The notes beneath the pieces were generated by a model, which was not told the origin of the DNA, did not search any database, and saw only the letters and a list, made by a program, of their open reading frames with translations. From Chara braunii (lineage: Eukaryota; Streptophyta; Charophyceae; Charales; Characeae), in the NCBI GenBank assembly GCA_003427395.1, contig BFEA01000433.1, positions 1-32,525 on the forward strand: a stretch of 32,525 bases of DNA. The letters run 5' to 3'. A program made the translations under genes and the position numbers. This document shows, one piece after another, positions 29,561 to 32,525 of the stretch; positions within the stretch are counted from its first letter, which is position 1, and each line of letters begins with the position of its first letter.

Positions 29561-30084
29561 GTATTATTATACCGTCCCCTCCGTTTTATATATCCCTCAA
29601 TTTTGTATAGGTTTCCTCCGGTCTCTCGTCGCTTCTTTTTGGACCCCTCTTCCTTGTCGCCCTCGGTTTCCTCTCTGCCCCTTCGTCATTTTCTCCTGTC
29701 CTCCTCTTCTCTTCTCCTCCTCCTCCTCCTCGGCCTGTTCTCTCTTTCTTCCCACCTTTCATTCCGATGATCTGTTTTCTGTCCTCTCTCGTTCCTGTAC
29801 TGTTTCCACTGAACACTTCCCCTCCCACTTCCTCTCTCTCATCCGACCTTTCTCGGTTTCTCGCGTCGTCGTCTGTCTTCGTCAATTTGCTCGCTCTTCT
29901 TCCATCCATAGTTTCTCATCATCTCTCTCCATCGTCAAATCGGTTTAATTACTACGGTAGTATGTACCTCATCGTCGGCCCCTCCCACCTCTCCCCTTCC
30001 CTTTTTACTCCTCGGTCGTTTTTTTTTTTTCTTTCTTTCTAATGTCCCTTCGTTCTTCCGCGTCAGTATTCCCTGTCTTCACGC
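29561..30084 (+). other. Pyrimidine-rich non-coding stretch
   Basis: C/T-biased plus strand continuing from the region before the MITE, with short Ser/Leu/Pro-rich frames and a T run at about 30019-30030. No gene or exon recognised. Confidence 0.5.
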
Positions 30085-30151
30085 TTTTTTTTTTTTTTTT
30101 TTTTTTTTTTTGTGAAACGAGGAACCACATCTATTCTGGAGGTCTTCACGC
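30085..30151 (-). repeat. Short poly(A)-tailed repeat, copy 1
   Basis: On the minus strand the unit reads GCGTGAAGACCTCCAGAATA... CTCGTTTCAC and ends in a 27-base A run (T at 30085-30111 on plus). The words GTCTTCACGC occur directly on both sides of the T-run-plus-body, at about 30075-30084 and 30142-30151, as a target duplication or tandem remnant would. It looks like the 3' end of a small retroposon. Confidence 0.45.
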
Positions 30152-30187
30152 AGTCCGGTTGCTTGTCACCGACAACATAGAACAACG

Positions 30188-30238
30188 TTTTTTTTTTTTG
30201 TGAAACGAGGCTCCCTCTATTCTGGAGCTCTTCACGCA
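30188..30238 (-). repeat. Short poly(A)-tailed repeat, copy 2
   Basis: Same body as copy 1 (TGCGTGAAGAGCTCCAGAAT... CCTCGTTTCAC on the minus strand), followed by a 12-base A run. It lies about 90 bases from copy 1 in the same orientation. The left flank lacks the CTTCACGC direct repeat. Confidence 0.45.
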
Positions 30239-30345
30239 TTTCTCTTTTTCTTTTTTTTCCATCTTGCCCCTACTTCTCTTGTCTCCCAGACGCCCTTCGT
30301 CCCACCGCCGCTCGTTTCTTGCTTGCGTACCGCGCCCTGTTGTTT

Positions 30346-30390
30346 GGGCTGGCTGCTATAACACGTCTGGGAATTCGTTGCAGCCAGCCC
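30346..30390. repeat. Perfect 11-bp inverted repeat
   Basis: GGGCTGGCTGC (30346-30356) and GCAGCCAGCCC (30380-30390) pair perfectly around a 23-base loop. The phrase GCTAACACGTCT or GCTATAACACGTCT occurs in the loop and again just after the right arm. Confidence 0.6.
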
Positions 30391-30580
30391 GTGCTGCTAA
30401 CACGTCTCTTGCTCTTCCATGTTTGCTCTGCTGCTCCCTTTTTTTTTTTTTTTTTTTGCTTATTTGAGTTCATGATCTGATCGACCTCCTCGTATCTTGT
30501 GCGTCTTCCATGTTCCTCCATCGCTCTGTTTTTCGCAAACTACGATCTGTTCCTTCATCTCTTATCTGTGTTCAGTAGAC

Positions 30581-30707
30581 ATGGGGCCTCGCTCCACTAC
30601 TCTTGAGATGCACAAAAGGCAAAAATCATTGGGGTGTATCTTTGCATGTTCTAGCGAAAGATTCACTCTCGTTTTGCACATTTCGAGAGTAGTGGAGCGA
30701 TTCCCAT
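30581..30707. mobile_element. Foldback element, GCTCCACTACTCT family, copy 2
   Basis: The left end ATGGGGCCTCGCTCCACTAC pairs with the right end (reverse complement ATGGGAATCGCTCCACTACT). The inner stem pairs ATCTTTGCATG with GCGAAAGAT. It matches the copy at 24046-24170 in size, ends and inner hairpin. The 95-codon frame through it is incidental. Confidence 0.7.
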
Positions 30708-30766
30708 CTTACCATTCATTTCTCGCGTTTCCGCCACCTTCCCTCCCTACCCCCCCCCTTGCCGCT

Positions 30767-30789
30767 GCCCTCTACTGCTGGTAGAGGGC
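30767..30789. repeat. Perfect hairpin, 9-bp stem
   Basis: GCCCTCTAC (30767-30775), loop TGCTG, GTAGAGGGC (30781-30789). It sits just before the satellite array. There is no T run after it, so it is not a terminator. Confidence 0.6.
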
Positions 30790-30845
30790 ACTTGTGTCCA
30801 GTTTTGAGTACGTCTCTTATTAGTATTTATCAAGTATGTGGTATT

Positions 30846-31190
30846 AAGTATATTTTACCCTACCGTTTTCATCCGAATAGTATTTTGTATTACTAGTAAG
30901 TATATTTTACCGTACCGTTTTCATCCGAATAGTATGTTGTATTACTAGTAAGTATATTTTACCCTACCAGTATTTTTTACCCTACCAGTGTATTTTAACC
31001 CTACCGTTTTCATTCGAATAGTATGTTGTATTACTAGTAAGTATATTTTACCCTACCAGTATATTTTACCCTACCGTTTTCATCCGAATAGTATGTTGTA
31101 TTGAGTATATTTTACCCTACCGTTTTCATCCAAATAGTATGTTGTATTAACTTTTAAGTATATTTTACCCTACCGTTTTCATCCGAATAG
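30846..31190 (+). repeat. Satellite-like tandem array derived from a MITE end
   Basis: Six units share TACCGTTTTCATCCGAATAG (the CCGTTTT starts at 30863, 30915, 31003, 31074, 31119 and 31173), followed by TATGTTGTATTACTAGTAAG and TATATTTTACCC. Spacing varies (52, 88, 71, 45, 54), partly because a TATTTTACCCTACCAG sub-unit of about 17-18 bases is duplicated in some. The last unit is itself the left terminal repeat of the MITE at 31171-31289. The array therefore seems to have grown from that end. Confidence 0.75.
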
Positions 31191-31289
31191 AACGCATACT
31201 CGGTCGTTGTAGCTGCGTTTGGGCCCAGCTTTCAGTCCGGATGTAGCGATAATGGCCCGGGTGTGCGTTCTACTCGGGTCAAGACGGTA
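31171..31289. mobile_element. Small MITE with TACCGTYTTC ends, TA-flanked, copy 2
   Basis: The left arm TACCGTTTTCATCCGAATAG then AACGCATACTCGG pairs imperfectly with the right arm (reverse complement TACCGTCTTGACCCGAGTAG then AACGCACACCCGG), over about 33 bases, within 119 bp. TA bounds both ends. Ends and AACGCA core match the element at 29452-29560. Confidence 0.7.
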
Positions 31290-31332
31290 GTAGAGTACTG
31301 TTTCATGCGCCTCTTCTGTTTCTCTTTTGCTT

Positions 31333-31467
31333 ATGGGTGTCGCCAAACTCCTCACGAGAAGCAGAAAAGACAAAAAAAAAAATGGCGTTGAATCTTTCCA
31401 TGTTCTTGCGAAAGATTCGTTCTCATTTTTTGCTCATTTGGATAGCAGTTGGAGCGAGGCGGCCCTT
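31333..31467. mobile_element. Foldback element, GCTCCACTACTCT family, decayed copy 3
   Basis: The left end ATGGGTGTCGCCAAACTCCT and right end (reverse complement ...GCCTCGCTCCAACTGCTATC) are diverged versions of the family ends. The inner hairpin GAATCTTTC/GAAAGATTC is perfect here, around CATGTTCTTGC. The right boundary is approximate. Confidence 0.5.
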
Positions 31468-31567
31468 TAATATGCCTTTTGTGTGTCGGTAGCTCGTTTT
31501 CTCAGCGGCTTGTCTTCCCACTCTGCCATCTTCTCGTCGTATTCTGTGAATTGAACTCGATCGTGTC

Positions 31568-31850
31568 AATTTGTGTTTTTTTTTTTTTTTTTTTTTGATC
31601 AATTTGTGTTTTTCTTTGAGGTATAATTTGTGTTTTTCTTTGGGTCTCGCCGCACGGCACACGAAACGAAAACGAAACGAGTGCATCTGGCCAACAAAGG
31701 TGGCAAAATACACTCGTTACCATTTATAGCAAACCGATGAACCTGGCCATTTTCTGTGGGAAGATTCATTCGTTTCGTTTTTCGTTTCGTGTGCCGTGCG
31801 GCAACGCCCTTTGACGTGTAATTTGTGTTTTTCTTTGACGTTTAATTTGT
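31568..31850. repeat. AATTTGTGTTTTTCTTTG tandem units split by an inverted-repeat element
   Basis: The 18-19-base unit AATTTGTGTTTTTCTTTG occurs near 31606, 31625 and 31820, with related pieces near 31567 and 31842. The element at 31649-31802 lies between the left and right units, so it probably inserted into a pre-existing short array. Confidence 0.5.
31649..31802. mobile_element. MITE with ~34-bp terminal inverted repeats
   Basis: GCCGCACGGCACACGAAACG continuing AAAACGAAACGA on the left matches the reverse complement of the right end, with a single extra A and few mismatches. Total length is 154 bp. No coding frame and no clear target duplication, although the flanking repeat array could hide one. 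Confidence 0.65.
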
Positions 31851-32525
31851 TTCTCCCTTCCGTTTCCCTGGCGATTGTTTTTTTCGCCCATTTCTTTTCC
31901 TTTCTTTTCCTCTTCCCTATTCCCTTTCCCTTCTCTTTCTTCTTAACCTTCTCTTTGTGCTCAGTCTTCCTTTTTCCCTAGTTCCATGCCCTATGTTCGC
32001 GTTGTCTCTCCTCATCTCTGCCTTCTCTGCCCTTCTCCTTTTCATCCTTCTACCGTTTTGTTTATCGTCCTTCTGATGTCCGCTGTCTCTCTCTTCCTTG
32101 CAGTATTTTCCCTTGTCTCTTGACTTTCGTTTCCTCTTTCTCTACCTCTTTTTTTTTTTTTTTTTTTTTGGTTTTATGCCCAACCCCGCAGACTGACTCT
32201 CTTATTCTTCCAGTCTGTCTGCCCTCCCCCTCAGACTGACTCTCTTATTCTTCCAGTCTGTCTTCCTATCCTATTCTTAACCCTCTCCAGTCTCCGTCTA
32301 TACGTCTCCGTTTTGCTCTCTTCTTCCTTCTTCTTATTTCCCTTTCTTTTCCTCTCTTGGGTGAACAAAGCGCTTATATTTTGGCACTAATCTTTGAAAA
32401 TAAGTGAAAAATGGGATATGTCTAGTAGCAAGAAACTTAGGTGACCAAAGTGCTTAAACCACCAGTACTTCCTGAAAACGCTCCCGTATACGCGGAGCGA
32501 AATTTGGAATGAACGGGCCTGGGCC
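31851..32525. other. Pyrimidine-rich stretch, then mixed sequence to window end
   Basis: C/T-rich plus strand to about 32360 with a T run (32149-32169). From 32360 composition is more even. GGTGAACAAAGCGCTTA and GGTGACCAAAGTGCTTA (near 32361 and 32442) form an imperfect direct repeat, and CGCTCC/GGAGCG a hairpin near 32480-32500. No gene recognised. Confidence 0.45.
32189..32261 (+). repeat. Tandem 43-bp repeat, each unit a hairpin
   Basis: The unit CAGACTG-ACTCTCTTATTCTTC-CAGTCTG occurs at 32189 and 32232. In each copy the first and last seven bases are reverse complements. Confidence 0.7.

Overview
The window looks like nuclear DNA of a streptophyte (land plant or charophyte-type green alga) with a repeat-rich genome. 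Three things support this: a first coding exon with the plant VEFS-Polycomb (EMF2/VRN2-type) signature at 28019-28417, plant-style ACGT/G-box and E2F motifs upstream of it, and a Penelope-like retroelement (PLE) with its endonuclease in front of its reverse transcriptase, a permuted layout known from green algae and protists. A charophyte such as Chara is my guess only. Most of the window is decayed mobile DNA, microsatellites and structured non-coding repeats. Only one gene exon is well supported.

1-2065: remnant of a divergent PLE (GIY-YIG domain, then two linker domains), split by two tandem 325-bp-period repeats with a tRNA-Gln(UUG)-like head. 2990-7230: a strange non-coding zone with three tracts of consecutive near-perfect hairpins, a 10-bp periodic repeat, and the 3' half of a U6 snRNA with its oligo-T end joined to one hairpin tract. 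7230-16370: AT-rich DNA with a dispersed repeat pair, triplet repeats and a hAT-like non-autonomous element (12778-13546).

16370-24973: a 5-kb PLE with pseudo-LTRs (18143-18496 and 22919-23225). Its order is RS-rich/coiled-coil region, SAP domain, GIY-YIG, linker, CxC, reverse transcriptase. It carries in-frame stops, frameshifts and an inserted MITE. It lies between (CT)n tracts and between two copies of a ~680-bp repeat that itself ends in (CT)n. A 347-base gap of N lies at its left side.

25028-26365 is an almost pure pyrimidine tract. It ends at 26366-26403 in an exact 38-bp Nextera mate-pair junction adapter, so the join there is artificial and the two sides need not be neighbours. To the right are a promoter-like GC-rich region, the VEFS-type exon with a GTGAGT donor, a long pyrimidine-rich intron or flank, and several small inverted-repeat elements. 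One of those has had its terminal repeat amplified into a satellite array (30846-31190).

The two PLE copies match each other domain by domain, which is the strongest internal evidence for the annotation. Both are broken. No complete protein-coding gene, intact tRNA, rRNA or CRISPR array was found.
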